NCBI GenBank assembly: GCA_959026725.1 | Contig: CAUFMG010000013.1 | Coordinates: 1 to 64,000 of the forward strand | Source of the DNA: an uncultured Collinsella sp. | GTDB taxonomy: Bacteria > Actinomycetota > Coriobacteriia > Coriobacteriales > Coriobacteriaceae | Direction: 5' to 3' | Length of the DNA: 64,000 nucleotides | Part shown: in pieces, positions 11,645 through 20,220 of the stretch | How positions within the stretch are numbered: position 1 is the first letter of the stretch | Layout of the letters: each line of letters opens with the position of its first letter | Made by a program: the position numbers and the translations under genes | Notes under the pieces: model-generated | What the model was told of the DNA's origin: nothing | Database searches by the model: none | The model's input: the letters and a program-made list of their open reading frames with translations, nothing else

Positions 11645-12120
11645 TAGGCTTCACCTCCGTACGAATTAGCAGAGTTTGCGAGGGTCTCCTGCGCGATGCG
11701 CAGCTGCGTCTTGACGGAAATGTCACGACGCTCGCCGCGGGCCTCGAGCACCAGGCCGCCCACGATAGACGGGTCGACCTGCTCGATAAGGAATACCTTG
11801 CGGCCGAAGTCCTGCTCGCATTTCTTAGTGATGGTTTGACGCAGCTCGTCGTCGAGCGGGATCGCCGTGGTGACGGTCACGCCCACTACATCCTCGTCTT
11901 CCTCGGCAACATACTTAAAGGCAGCTGCCACCTTGGGAAGAAGGTCGAGCTGGTCGCGCTTGGACATGGTGTCGAGCACGGCGATGATCTCGGGGCTGGC
12001 AGAAGCCAAGCGCTCGACCATCTCGAGGTCCTCGAACACATGGTTCTCGGCCTTGGCGGCTTCCAAAAGGGAACGCGCGTAGGTCTCGAGCACCTTGTCC
12101 TGATAGCGGCTAGTCGGCAT
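11644..12120 (-). CDS. atpH: ATP synthase F1 subunit delta
   Basis: Peripheral-stalk connector between F1 and subunit b, 158 residues. It is slightly short for the family but has the expected helical N-terminal bundle ([12 protein letters not shown]) and C-terminal [23 protein letters not shown] block. The start overlaps the end of atpF by 11 bases, so it is translationally coupled. Confidence 0.93.
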   Translation of the reverse strand: MPTSRYQDKVLETYARSLLEAAKAENHVFEDLEMVERLASASPEIIAVLDTMSKRDQLDLLPKVAAAFKYVAEEDEDVVGVTVTTAIPLDDELRQTITKKCEQDFGRKVFLIEQVDPSIVGGLVLEARGERRDISVKTQLRIAQETLANSANSYGGEA

Positions 12121-12712
12121 TCAGGCTACCTGCTTCCTGGATGTAGCGCTCGATGAGCTTCTTCTGCTCGGCATCGTCCTCGAGTGCCTCGCCCACGATC
12201 TTGGTGGCAACGGCAACGGACAGGTCGGCGATGGAGCTCGCGGCACCGGCGTAGATGGTCTTGCGCTCGTCCTCGACGGTCGTATGGGCCTTGGCGATGA
12301 TCTCCTCGGCCTCCTTGTGAGCAGCCTCGATGATACGGGCGCGCTCGGACTCGGCGTCCTTACGGGCCTCGAGAACGATGTCGGCAGCCTGACGACGGGC
12401 GTCGGTGACGATCGAGTCGGACTCAGCGCGCTTGGCGATAGCCTCCTGCTTGGTCTTCTCGGCCTCGTCGAGGCTCTCCTCGATCTTCTTGCCGCGCTCC
12501 TCCATGGTTTTCATGATGCCCGGCAGGGCGACCTTGGCCAGCACGATCCAGATAATCAGGAAGGCGATAAGCGCCGGGATGAACTCCGCCATCTTAGGGA
12601 TGAGGATGTCCGCACCGGCAGCGCCGTCCTCGGCGAACGCGGAAACCGGCATGAGCAGCGCGGCCGCGGACGCGGAGAGTGCGATCGCGCTCTTCTGGGA
12701 TGAAAGATTCAT
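12110..12712 (-). CDS. atpF: ATP synthase Fo subunit b
   Basis: Peripheral stalk of Fo, 200 residues. After the N-terminal region there is one membrane helix near residues 42-64 (FIPALIAFLIIWIVLAKVAL) and then a long Glu/Lys/Ala coiled coil with alternating charge, ending in a region that binds delta. An extra N-terminal stretch of about 28 residues looks like a signal peptide (ALSASAAALLMPVSAFA then ED), which the classical b subunit lacks. GGAG lies upstream of the ATG. Confidence 0.94.
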   Translation of the reverse strand: MNLSSQKSAIALSASAAALLMPVSAFAEDGAAGADILIPKMAEFIPALIAFLIIWIVLAKVALPGIMKTMEERGKKIEESLDEAEKTKQEAIAKRAESDSIVTDARRQAADIVLEARKDAESERARIIEAAHKEAEEIIAKAHTTVEDERKTIYAGAASSIADLSVAVATKIVGEALEDDAEQKKLIERYIQEAGSLNAD

Positions 12713-12727
12713 ACTTGACGCTCCGTG

Positions 12728-12922
12728 CTATTTAACGATCAGCGCGACAACGAAGCCGATCAGAGCCAGAGCCTCGCCGAAGGCGGAGCCCATGATGAAG
12801 ACGGTGAACACGCGGCCCTGGACCTCAGGCTGACGGGCCATAGCACCCGTAGCACCCAGAGCAGACAGGCCGATAGCAAGACCAGCGCCGATAACACCGA
12901 GACCGTAACCGATAACTCCCAC
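12728..12922 (-). CDS. atpE: ATP synthase Fo subunit c
   Basis: Proton-carrying ring subunit of Fo, a helical hairpin of only 64 residues. The first helix is Gly/Ala rich, the loop is ARQPE and the second helix carries the ion-binding carboxylate in GSAFGEALALIGF. The Na+ signature (Gln in helix 1 and Ser/Thr after the Glu) is missing, so H+ is the likely ion. The start is a GTG at 12922 with a strong AAAGGAGG site 4 bases upstream; no better start is visible. A 124-base gap separates it from atpB, larger than other gaps in the operon. Confidence 0.93.
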   Translation of the reverse strand: MGVIGYGLGVIGAGLAIGLSALGATGAMARQPEVQGRVFTVFIMGSAFGEALALIGFVVALIVK

Positions 12923-13046
12923 GATTCCTCCTTTGTCGTGCGTGTCTTATTTCACGCAGGATAACCTTTTTATAACTGCCGGGCTCCATGGGTACGGGCA
13001 CCGGCGGTTTAACGAACTACCTTACCTTTAAGGCGCGAGCGGAAGA

Positions 13047-13850
13047 CTACTCCTCCTCCGCGACCTCCTCTGCCTCGGAGACATACACGGCGGTAAGGAC
13101 CGTGAAGACGTAAGCCTGGATGGCGCCGACCACAAGCTCGATCGCATAGATCAGGATGAGGATGGCAAGCCAGGCCAGCGAAGGCAGGGCGCCGACGGCG
13201 TGGGCCGCGGAAACCTGCTGAAGCAGCGGCTGCATGAACATGCTCGCCATGATGGCGAACGAGCCCATGACCACGTGTCCTGCGAACATGTTGCAGAACA
13301 GACGGACGGCAAGCGTGATGAGGCGCAGGAAGGTCGAGAAAAGCTCGACGACCCACACGAGCACGTTCATCGGGAAGCTCACGCCCTGCGGGGCGAGGCT
13401 CTTGATGTAGCCGATCACGCCGTGAGCCTTGCATCCGTAGTAGATGAAGTACACGAAGGCGAAAATGGCGAGTGCGGCGGTGGAGCCGATTGCGCCGGTG
13501 CCGGGCTTCATTCCCGGGATCAGGCCGATCATGTTATTGATCAGGATGAACAGGAAAAGCGAGCACAGGAACGGGAAGTGCTTCTTCCAGTTCTCACCCA
13601 CGACACCCTTGCCGATATCGTTCTCGACGTACTCGATGATGTACTCGAAACCGTTGACGAAGAAGCCCTTGGGAACCAGGGTCTGCTTCTTCTTGAACAC
13701 GGCTAGGACGATCAGGAGCACGATCGTGGAGACGATCAGCCAAAACGAGTACTGCGTGATGCCGCAGCTCAGATCGCCCACGACAGGGGTGGAGCTGAAC
13801 TCGCTGACCAGATGATTAATCTCATCAGGCAGCTTTTCAAAAATTTCCAC
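13047..13850 (-). CDS. atpB: ATP synthase Fo subunit a
   Basis: Membrane stator of Fo that forms the proton half-channels with the c ring, 267 residues with five to six hydrophobic segments. The essential arginine is in LAVRLFCNMFAGH near residue 181, and the final helix carries AIELVVGAIQAYVFTVL. The start is a GTG at 13850 with AAAGGT upstream, 4 bases after the stop of the atpI-like gene. Confidence 0.95.
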   Translation of the reverse strand: MEIFEKLPDEINHLVSEFSSTPVVGDLSCGITQYSFWLIVSTIVLLIVLAVFKKKQTLVPKGFFVNGFEYIIEYVENDIGKGVVGENWKKHFPFLCSLFLFILINNMIGLIPGMKPGTGAIGSTAALAIFAFVYFIYYGCKAHGVIGYIKSLAPQGVSFPMNVLVWVVELFSTFLRLITLAVRLFCNMFAGHVVMGSFAIMASMFMQPLLQQVSAAHAVGALPSLAWLAILILIYAIELVVGAIQAYVFTVLTAVYVSEAEEVAEEE

Positions 13851-13853
13851 GAC

Positions 13854-14177
13854 TTACCTTTCGACCTCATGAGGATCTCGCAGCGCCTTGGCGACGCGAA
13901 CCGCGCAGGCGGCCATAAAGGCCACGAAGCCGATCGCCTCGCCCAGGAGGAACATGCGAAATGCCTCTCCGAACAACACAAACACAACCAAGGTAAAGAC
14001 AAGCAACGCGATTGCCGAGACCGCGAGACTCACCATACCCTTGAGCATGTCCGCATTCTGCTTATCGTCAAGAACCGGCTTGAGCGTAAAGACAAAGGGA
14101 AGGAAGGCAATCGCGCCCGCGATGGCACCTGCAACGATAGCGAGCAGATCGGCTATCTGAAACACTGGCGTCCTCAC
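13854..14177 (-). CDS. AtpI-like small membrane protein, first gene of atp operon
   Basis: A 107-residue protein with three predicted membrane segments (IVAGAIAGAIAFLPFVF, LAVSAIALLVFTLVVFVLF, IGFVAFMAACAV). Its position at the head of the atp operon and its size match ATP synthase subunit I / AtpI, which helps assemble the c ring. Sequence conservation in that family is low, so the call rests mainly on position and topology. The start is a GTG at 14177 with AAAAGGAAA immediately upstream. Confidence 0.7.
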   Translation of the reverse strand: MRTPVFQIADLLAIVAGAIAGAIAFLPFVFTLKPVLDDKQNADMLKGMVSLAVSAIALLVFTLVVFVLFGEAFRMFLLGEAIGFVAFMAACAVRVAKALRDPHEVER

Positions 14178-14370
14178 TTTCCTTTTTTATCGCCTCACAG
14201 GACAGTTCCCGCCAAACATTGGTGACTATTGTACGAGCCAATCGCTAAAGTACAACCGAAAAAGCATCGGTTAATACGCACCTGTTCGTTTTCTTAAGAC
14301 CTTCTTTATGCCGCAGGTACGGTAATACGTTTTTCTCGAACCCTGCGGGGCAAAACGTCCGTTAACAGGA

Positions 14371-14405
14371 GTGCGCGCGGTCGTCTTTTGTTCGACCGCG
14401 CGCAC
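14371..14405 (-). terminator. strong hairpin after upp
   Basis: GTGCGCGCGGTCG and CGACCGCGCGCAC form a perfect 13-bp stem with a 9-base loop between upp and the atp operon. No T-tract follows on the minus strand, so this may be a Rho-dependent or RNA-stabilising hairpin and not a classical terminator. Confidence 0.55.
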
Positions 14406-14447
14406 CATTTCTTCGTATTTTCGACGTTAGCCGGTATGGCCCAGAGA

Positions 14448-15095
14448 TTACAGCGTGCCGTAGATGCGGTCGCCGGCGTCGCCCAGGCCGGGAACGATGT
14501 AGGCAGCTTCGTTGAGATGGTCGTCGATGGCGCAGGTATAGATATGCACATCGGGGTCCTTCTCAGTCAGCGACTTGAGGCCCTCGGGCGCGGCGACGAT
14601 GCACAGCATGCGGATGTCCTTGACACCGCGCTCGCGCAGGTAGCTGATGGCCATCTCGGCCGAACCGCCCGTGGCGAGCATGGGGTCGACGACCAGGCAG
14701 ATGCGCTGGTCGATATCCTTGGGCATCTTGCAGTAATACTCATGCGGCTCGTGGGTAACCTCGTCGCGCTCCATACCGATGTGGCCCACGCGAGCGGAGG
14801 GTACCAAGTCGAGGATGCCATCGACCATGCCAAGGCCCGCACGCAGAATGGGAACGATGGCGAGCTTTTTGCCGGCGAGCTGCTTAAACGTTGCGGTGGT
14901 GATGGGGGTCTCGACTTCGACGTCTTCCATGGGCAGGTCGCGCATGGCCTCGTAGCCGTCAAAAAGTGCGAGTTCGCGCACGAGCTGGCGGAACTGGTTG
15001 GTGCCGGTGTTTTTGTCGCGCAGGATCGACAGCTTATGCTGGACGAGCGGGTGATCGACAAGGGTCACACGGGACGTATCGTAGGTGACGGTCAT
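14448..15095 (-). CDS. upp: uracil phosphoribosyltransferase
   Basis: Salvages uracil with PRPP to give [13 protein letters not shown] and the PRPP loop [15 protein letters not shown] are clear, and the C-terminal uracil-binding region reads [13 protein letters not shown]. The length is 215 residues from the ATG at 15095, which follows AAGGGG; the frame extends upstream without family similarity. It sits between glpK and the atp operon, the same neighbour relation (upp-atp) as in Bacillus. Confidence 0.95.
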   Translation of the reverse strand: MTVTYDTSRVTLVDHPLVQHKLSILRDKNTGTNQFRQLVRELALFDGYEAMRDLPMEDVEVETPITTATFKQLAGKKLAIVPILRAGLGMVDGILDLVPSARVGHIGMERDEVTHEPHEYYCKMPKDIDQRICLVVDPMLATGGSAEMAISYLRERGVKDIRMLCIVAAPEGLKSLTEKDPDVHIYTCAIDDHLNEAAYIVPGLGDAGDRIYGTL

Positions 15096-15218
15096 GGGTT
15101 GATTGCCCCTTTCGTTGCGGCCGGAAGATGGCCTTGCTGACAAGGCGCATGGCGATGTTGTTGCCGCGCGCCGTGCATAAGTTTAACGGTTTGTTGTATC
15201 GAGCAGCTCGTCGCAACC

Positions 15219-16760
15219 CTACTGAGCGGTGTTGAGCGAACGCTTGACGGCATCACGCCAACCAGCGAGATTGCTCTCACGGCGCTCGGCGGACATATGG
15301 GGAAGGAAGGTCTTAACGATCTGAGCGTTTTGCTCCAGCTCCTCCAGGTCCTCCCAATAGCCGACGGCAAGGCCCGCCAAGTACGCGGCACCGATCGCCG
15401 TGGTCTCCACCGTCTCGCACTGCAGCACGGGGATATCCAGCAGATCGGCCTGGAATTGCATGATGAACTCGTTGCGCGAGGCACCGCCATCGACGGACAG
15501 GCGCTCAATCGAAAGTCCCACGTCCTGCTCCATGGCGCGCAGCACGTCGTAGCTCTGATATGCCATGGATTCGCAGGCGGCACGTACGATGGTCGCACGG
15601 CTCGAGGCGCCGGTCAGACCGCACACGATACCGCGGGCATGCGGGTCCCACCAGGGAGCACCCAAACCCGCAAAGGCGGGAACGAAGTAGCAGCCCTCGT
15701 TGTCGCTAATCGAAGCGGCGAGTTGTGCCGACTCGCTCACGCTCGAGATGATGCCCATGTTGTTGCGAAGCCAGTTCATCGTTGAGCCGGCGGCAAAAAT
15801 AGAGCCCTCGAGCGCATAGCTGACTTTGCCGTCCGCAGCGATACCGATGGTGGAGACCAGGCCATTCTTGGATTCGACGATCTCGTCGCCGGTGTTCATG
15901 AGCATAAAGCAGCCCGTGCCATAGGTGTTTTTGGTCTGGCCGGGACGGAAACAGCAGTGGCCGAACAGCGACGCCTGTTGGTCACCCGCCACGCCCATGA
16001 TGGGCGGCATGTTGGTCATGATGTCGCTCGCGACGCGGCCGTAGTCGCCCGAGCTCCAGCGAACCTCGGGCATCATGGAACGTGGAACGTCAAAGAGCGC
16101 CAGCAGGTCGTCGTCCCAATCGAGCGTATGGATATTAAAGAGTGCCGTGCGGCTGGCATTGGTGTAGTCGGTGGCAAAGACCTGGCCGCCGGTGAGGTTG
16201 TAGATGAGCCAGGTGTCGATGGTGCCAAACATGAGGTCGCCCGCCGCCGCGCTCTCGCGTGCGCCGTCGACGTTGTCGAGAATCCACTGCACCTTGGAGG
16301 CCGAGAAATACGGGTCAAGCGTGAGTCCCGTGCGGGAGCGCACCAGCTCCTCGCAACCCTGTTCAACCAACGCGTCGATCGCCGGCGCGGTACGACGGCA
16401 CTGCCATACGATGGCGTTATAGATGGGCTGGCCGCTCACGCGGTCCCAGACCACCGTGGTCTCGCGCTGGTTGGAGATGCCGATGGCGGCGATGCGGTCA
16501 GAATGGATGCCGCTCTTAAACTGAACCTCCATCATGACGGCAATCTGGCTGGCAAGGACCGTCATGGGGTCTTGCTCTACCCAACCGGGACGCGGAAAAC
16601 TCGTTTTGACGCTGCGACGTGCCTGCGCGACGATGCATCCATACTCGTCGACGATGGTCGCAAGTACCGAGGTGGTGCCGCAGTCGAGCGCCATGATGTA
16701 GGAACCGCCAAAGTTAAACGAGGCATCTTCCATGCCCAGGCTGCCCAGATTCAACGACAT
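15219..16760 (-). CDS. glpK: glycerol kinase
   Basis: Phosphorylates glycerol to sn-glycerol-3-phosphate. It is a FGGY-family kinase of 513 residues with the N-terminal phosphate loop MALDCGTTSV near 23-32, WDPHARGIVCGLT in the second domain and LSVDGGASRNEFIMQFQADLL near the C-terminus. The N-terminal extension of about 20 residues before the ATPase fold is longer than usual. AAAGGTG precedes the ATG at 16760. It begins 13 bases after the tsaC stop, so it is probably cotranscribed, an unusual partner for a tRNA-modification gene. Confidence 0.94.
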   Translation of the reverse strand: MSLNLGSLGMEDASFNFGGSYIMALDCGTTSVLATIVDEYGCIVAQARRSVKTSFPRPGWVEQDPMTVLASQIAVMMEVQFKSGIHSDRIAAIGISNQRETTVVWDRVSGQPIYNAIVWQCRRTAPAIDALVEQGCEELVRSRTGLTLDPYFSASKVQWILDNVDGARESAAAGDLMFGTIDTWLIYNLTGGQVFATDYTNASRTALFNIHTLDWDDDLLALFDVPRSMMPEVRWSSGDYGRVASDIMTNMPPIMGVAGDQQASLFGHCCFRPGQTKNTYGTGCFMLMNTGDEIVESKNGLVSTIGIAADGKVSYALEGSIFAAGSTMNWLRNNMGIISSVSESAQLAASISDNEGCYFVPAFAGLGAPWWDPHARGIVCGLTGASSRATIVRAACESMAYQSYDVLRAMEQDVGLSIERLSVDGGASRNEFIMQFQADLLDIPVLQCETVETTAIGAAYLAGLAVGYWEDLEELEQNAQIVKTFLPHMSAERRESNLAGWRDAVKRSLNTAQ

Positions 16761-16773
16761 CGCTTACACCTTT

Positions 16774-17517
16774 CTATTGCATCGGGTCGGACAGGACCCG
16801 TTCGATCTCTGATGCGGGAAGTGCGCCTTGGCGCAGGATCTGGAGCCCGCCGCGCTGGAACGACACGATGGTCGAGGCGTCGCGACACGGGGTCTCACCG
16901 GCGTCGACGGCAACATCAACCCCCTCCAGGATGCGACCCTCGACGGCGGCAAAGCTTGCCGGCGAGGGCGCGCCGTGCGTGTTGGCGCTCGTGCAGGCAA
17001 GGGGACTGCCGCAGGCGCGGATGAGCGCCTGCACCACAGGCGAGGCCGACGCGCGAAGAGCCACCGTGTCATCGGCGGCGCGCATAAAGGTCGGCACGCA
17101 GGGGGCTGCCTTAATCACGATAGTCAGGGCTCCCGGCCAGCATCGTCGCGCGAGTACGCGGGCCTCGTTAGGGATATCCACGCCATAGCGGTCGAGTGCT
17201 TCGACGCCATCGACCAGCCAAGCAACGGTTTGCGTGAGTTCACGTTGCTTGAGAGTGAAGATACGGCGATAGCCGGTGCCGAGCGCAGGAACTGCGGCGC
17301 CGTTGACGGTGGCTTGCGGGTCGCATGACCACGACGGGAACTCGCTTGTATCTTGGGGGACGGCATCGGAGAAGGCATTGACTGCCACGGCGACGCCATA
17401 GACGGTCTCGGTCGGGATCAGTGCCAAGCCGCCGCGACCGAGCACCTCGGCCGTACGCTCGACGGCAAGCCGATGCGGCTCGCGCGCTCCCTCGTATACC
17501 CGATAGACCGTCTGCAT
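16774..17517 (-). CDS. tsaC: L-threonylcarbamoyladenylate synthase (Sua5/YrdC/YwlC family)
   Basis: Makes threonylcarbamoyl-AMP from threonine, bicarbonate and ATP for the t6A37 modification of tRNAs that read ANN codons. The YrdC fold shows GGLALIPTETVYG near residues 29-41, RRCWPGALTIVIKAA and SANTHGAPSPASFA. The length of 247 residues fits TsaC without the Sua5 C-terminal domain. AAGGGG lies upstream of the ATG. It follows hicAB and prmC on the same strand, matching the prmC-ywlC order of Bacillus. Confidence 0.92.
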   Translation of the reverse strand: MQTVYRVYEGAREPHRLAVERTAEVLGRGGLALIPTETVYGVAVAVNAFSDAVPQDTSEFPSWSCDPQATVNGAAVPALGTGYRRIFTLKQRELTQTVAWLVDGVEALDRYGVDIPNEARVLARRCWPGALTIVIKAAPCVPTFMRAADDTVALRASASPVVQALIRACGSPLACTSANTHGAPSPASFAAVEGRILEGVDVAVDAGETPCRDASTIVSFQRGGLQILRQGALPASEIERVLSDPMQ

Positions 17518-17651
17518 GTGTATGCCAGCCCCTTACGCTCTGGTGCAAGTTTGTTTACTGTGGGGCATTCTCGCACGAAACGTTCAATCTATTTGCCCAG
17601 AGCGCATGTTGGTTTGGTGAGCGGCTCTAGTAGTCGGTGAAAGTGAGGGGG

Positions 17652-18098
17652 TTATTGGACGGCTACAAACTTCTTTGGTCTTCCGGCGTGGCGTTTTTGG
17701 GCGGCGTAGCGCTCGATGCTGTCTATCGTTATCATCCGACGGCCGTCGACGAGTTCAACATCGAGCTTTCCGGCTTTGACCAGAGCGGTAATCCGCGGAG
17801 CGGAGACTTTGAGGTCCAGCGCTGCGTCTTTAAATGTTCGGCACGCCGCTTCCCGAGCGTCCTCGTGGTCGATTTCGACTGAAAGGGCCACGACCTCGGC
17901 CGAGCGTTCGTACCCCGCCGGAGTCAAACCGTTGTTGAGGTCGTCGGCCAAAAACGCCATCAGCGCCTCGGTGGCATGGGCAATCGCTTCTTCGCGCGTA
18001 TCACCATCGGCAAAGGCGCCGGGAATCTGCGGGAAGCTGGCGCAGTAACCGTCGTCTTCTTTTATGAGAACGCAGTCATAGGTAAATCGCTGCCTCAT
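17652..18098 (-). CDS. hicB: HicB-type antitoxin
   Basis: Antitoxin that binds and masks HicA and should repress its own operon. The N-terminal partial RNase-H-like HicB fold is clear (YDCVLIKEDDGYCASFPQIPG, then EEAIAHATEAL). The C-terminal part (SAPRITALVKAGKL, then MITIDSIERYAAQKRHAGRPKK) looks like a DNA-binding helix-turn-helix module. The ATG at 18098 (148 residues) lies 11 bases after the hicA stop; a start at 18143 would overlap hicA. The toxin-first order is the classic HicAB arrangement. Confidence 0.88.
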   Translation of the reverse strand: MRQRFTYDCVLIKEDDGYCASFPQIPGAFADGDTREEAIAHATEALMAFLADDLNNGLTPAGYERSAEVVALSVEIDHEDAREAACRTFKDAALDLKVSAPRITALVKAGKLDVELVDGRRMITIDSIERYAAQKRHAGRPKKFVAVQ

Positions 18099-18109
18099 TT
18101 TGCCTCCAA

Positions 18110-18295
18110 CTACCATCCAGCTTGGCGACGAATACTTGCCCACGTGCCCTTCTTTGGTCGATCACCACCAGAGCCGTTCACGGTGACAACACGGTCGCCA
18201 GAAACATACTTAGCATGACTACCGACTTGCGCGACCTTCACGAATCCATCGTGCTTGAGTAGGGCAATGATTTCCCGAAAGGTAGGAGGTTGCAT
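18110..18295 (-). CDS. hicA: HicA-type mRNA interferase toxin
   Basis: A small double-stranded-RNA-binding-like toxin of 61 residues that cleaves mRNA when free of HicB. The family features are visible: N-terminal TFREIIALLKHDGF, the catalytic-histidine motif GSHAKY near residues 25-30, and the basic end KKGTWASIRRQAGW. The gene starts directly downstream of an AT-rich promoter with a perfect palindrome (18321-18340). Confidence 0.88.
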   Translation of the reverse strand: MQPPTFREIIALLKHDGFVKVAQVGSHAKYVSGDRVVTVNGSGGDRPKKGTWASIRRQAGW

Positions 18296-18320
18296 GGGCC
18301 GACCTCTTTCAGCCGTCCTA

Positions 18321-18349
18321 ATTATAAACTAGTTTATAATTTTTGCTAA
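18321..18349 (-). promoter_or_regulatory. hicAB promoter with overlapping operator palindrome
   Basis: On the minus strand TTAGCA (18344-18349) and TATAAT (18321-18326) are spaced 17 bases apart. The perfect 20-bp palindrome ATTATAAACTAGTTTATAAT (18321-18340) covers the -10 box and half the spacer, as expected for self-repression by HicB. Confidence 0.65.
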
Positions 18350-18363
18350 CCAGTTAATAAATA

Positions 18364-19614
18364 TTACTGGCGCTGTTTGGGCTCGGTGACGATGGCTCGG
18401 ACGATGCGGGGGCGATCGGTGAGGTCGCGGACGATGCGCACGTCCGAGAGACCCGCCTGGCGGCAGAGCTCGGCGGCGGCGTCGAGGGCACCCTCGTAGA
18501 GCTCGCAGGCAAACAGGCCGCCGGCGCGCAGCATGTAAGGCGCCGCATTGAGCAGGCGGCGGAAGATATCGAGGCCGTCGGCGCCGCCCTCAAGCGCCAG
18601 GTCGGGCTCGAAGTCCTTGACCTCGTGCGGCAGTGAGCGCATGACGTCGGTCGGAATGTAGGGCGGATTGGAGACAAGCACGTCGAAGGTGCCCCACTCG
18701 TCGTGGGGAATGGAACTCACCAGGTTGGTGAGGCTAAAGGCAACCTCATCTGCCGTGAGACCGAGCGCGTCGCGGTTTTTGGTGGCCAGATCGATAGCGC
18801 GCGGCTCGATATCGGTGGCGGTGCAGGTAACGTGGCCGCGACGCTCCCAGGCAAGGGAGAGCGAGATGCAGCCCGTGCCGCAGCCGACCTCGAGAACGCG
18901 GGCAGTGCGGGGCTCGGCTGGAGCAGGCGCAGCGGCATCCTGAGCTGAAGCCGTCTCCTGGCCGGCACCCTCGATGGCGATGCCGTATTCGTCGAGCTCG
19001 GACTCGGCGGCTTCCGCGGCTTCGGCTTCTGCTGCCTGCGCGGCGGCTTCCTCGGCCTCGCGGTCGGCCAGCTCCTCGGCATAGGCACGGCTGCCGAGCA
19101 CGTCGCTACCCAGCGCAGCCTCATCGGCGGCCGTCAGGTTGGCGGCACGGCGCTCGGCGGTCGCGCGTTCATCGGCCAGCGCGGCCTCGGCCTTGCGGGC
19201 CTGCTCGACCTCATCGTTCCAGGGCAACTCCACGCGCTGACGGGCAGCGGCCTCGGGGCTCAGCACCTCGGCATCCAGATAGTTCAGAACTTCTTCGACG
19301 AGCATCTCGGTCTCGGGGCGCGGGATGAGCACACCGGGGGCGCACGCGACGTCGATCATGCGAAACTGCGTGCTACCGGTGATGTACTGCAGCGGCTCGC
19401 CCTTCGCGCGACGGACGACCGCCGCGTGCATGGTCTCGAGCTGCGCTGCGTCGAGCGTCTCGTCCATGCGCATATATAAGTCGATACGCGCCAGACCCGT
19501 AGCTGCGCACAGCAGCCACTCGGCAGAAAGACGGGGGTGCTCCTCGCCGCGCTCGGCCAGGTACCCCTTGGTCCACTCGAGACAGCGCTTGATGGTCCAA
19601 ATCTCGTTTGCCAT
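18364..19614 (-). CDS. prmC: peptide chain release factor N5-glutamine methyltransferase with large insert
   Basis: Methylates the GGQ glutamine of release factors. The N-terminal helical domain (residues 1-110), the SAM-binding VLEVGCGTGCISLSLA near 240-255 and the catalytic NPPYI near 316-320 are all present. The protein has 416 residues against roughly 280 usual. The excess is an Ala/Glu-rich, low-complexity insert at about residues 114-236, exactly between the N-terminal domain and the methyltransferase domain. The ATG at 19614 has AGAGGGGAGG upstream. It lies in the same direction as its substrate gene prfA, about 600 bases downstream of it. Confidence 0.92.
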   Translation of the reverse strand: MANEIWTIKRCLEWTKGYLAERGEEHPRLSAEWLLCAATGLARIDLYMRMDETLDAAQLETMHAAVVRRAKGEPLQYITGSTQFRMIDVACAPGVLIPRPETEMLVEEVLNYLDAEVLSPEAAARQRVELPWNDEVEQARKAEAALADERATAERRAANLTAADEAALGSDVLGSRAYAEELADREAEEAAAQAAEAEAAEAAESELDEYGIAIEGAGQETASAQDAAAPAPAEPRTARVLEVGCGTGCISLSLAWERRGHVTCTATDIEPRAIDLATKNRDALGLTADEVAFSLTNLVSSIPHDEWGTFDVLVSNPPYIPTDVMRSLPHEVKDFEPDLALEGGADGLDIFRRLLNAAPYMLRAGGLFACELYEGALDAAAELCRQAGLSDVRIVRDLTDRPRIVRAIVTEPKQRQ

Positions 19615-19832
19615 GGGGCCCTCCCCTCTTAAGCGCCGGACGGCGCGCGAATGTCGGAGCAGATTGTAAGCGAGGCTAGCGCTTGGCAAGGGGCGATTGA
19701 AGGCGATTATCGAGAATCAGCCCAGAATTTTGCACCGGGCTCGCTCAAAGTGTTCATTCGCCGACGTCCAGATTTGCATTCGTCAAGCTTTTGGCAAGGT
19801 TGCCCAAAACTGACCAATATCTAACCAAGAAC

Positions 19833-20015
19833 ATGCCAAATCACTTGACGCGCGACGCGGTAAAAATCACCCCGCGACTTCTTGAACGATTTTTCGAGCA
19901 ATATTTTCAATTGCAGATGAAGGCTGCTGATTACTTTAAGCAGTTAGACAGCTTAATTTCTAACAAAGCAGATTATATAAACTTGAAAAGTAATTTACCC
20001 AACCTAGTCATTTAA
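19833..20015 (+). CDS. weak AT-rich ORF of unknown function (possible foreign remnant)
   Basis: A 60-residue frame (MPNHLTRDAVK to LPNLVI) in a patch of about 210 bases that is clearly AT-rich against its surroundings. No ribosome site is visible before the ATG, the frame can be read from a TTG at 19791, and I recognise no family. The rest of the 19615-20081 gap holds nothing else I can name. It may be a decayed piece of acquired DNA or chance. Confidence 0.2.
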   Translation: MPNHLTRDAVKITPRLLERFFEQYFQLQMKAADYFKQLDSLISNKADYINLKSNLPNLVI

Positions 20016-20081
20016 GAACGTCCCCAATGACTACCCCGCATCCGGAGCAAGGCAACGCCGCAGGTAGAGGGCGGACAGCGA

Positions 20082-20220
20082 AAACGCCCCTAAGCGAGCA
20101 AGGTGACGTGAAAGAGGAGGGAGGCGTACTTTGGTACGCGACCGACGATTGAACGTCAGATTGCCGCTTAGGGGCGTTTGCAGCGTCGAGCCGTTACGGC
20201 GTTTGGTAAAACGCCGTAAC
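20082..20220. repeat. composite palindromic element, copy 2 (includes 41-bp hairpin)
   Basis: The outer arms AAACGCCCCTAAGCG (20082-20096) and CGCTTAGGGGCGTTT (20165-20179) pair perfectly. An inner hairpin GCGTAC/GTACGC lies near 20134-20149, and the 41-bp hairpin unit follows at 20180-20220, touching the prfA stop. Architecture and the constant part match 4528-4661, while the outer stem has a different sequence that still pairs. Confidence 0.7.

Noticed and set aside
12728..12922. Truncated or Na+-type c subunit
   Set aside because: The protein is short at 64 residues, but both helices and the carboxylate are complete, and the Na+ ligands are missing.
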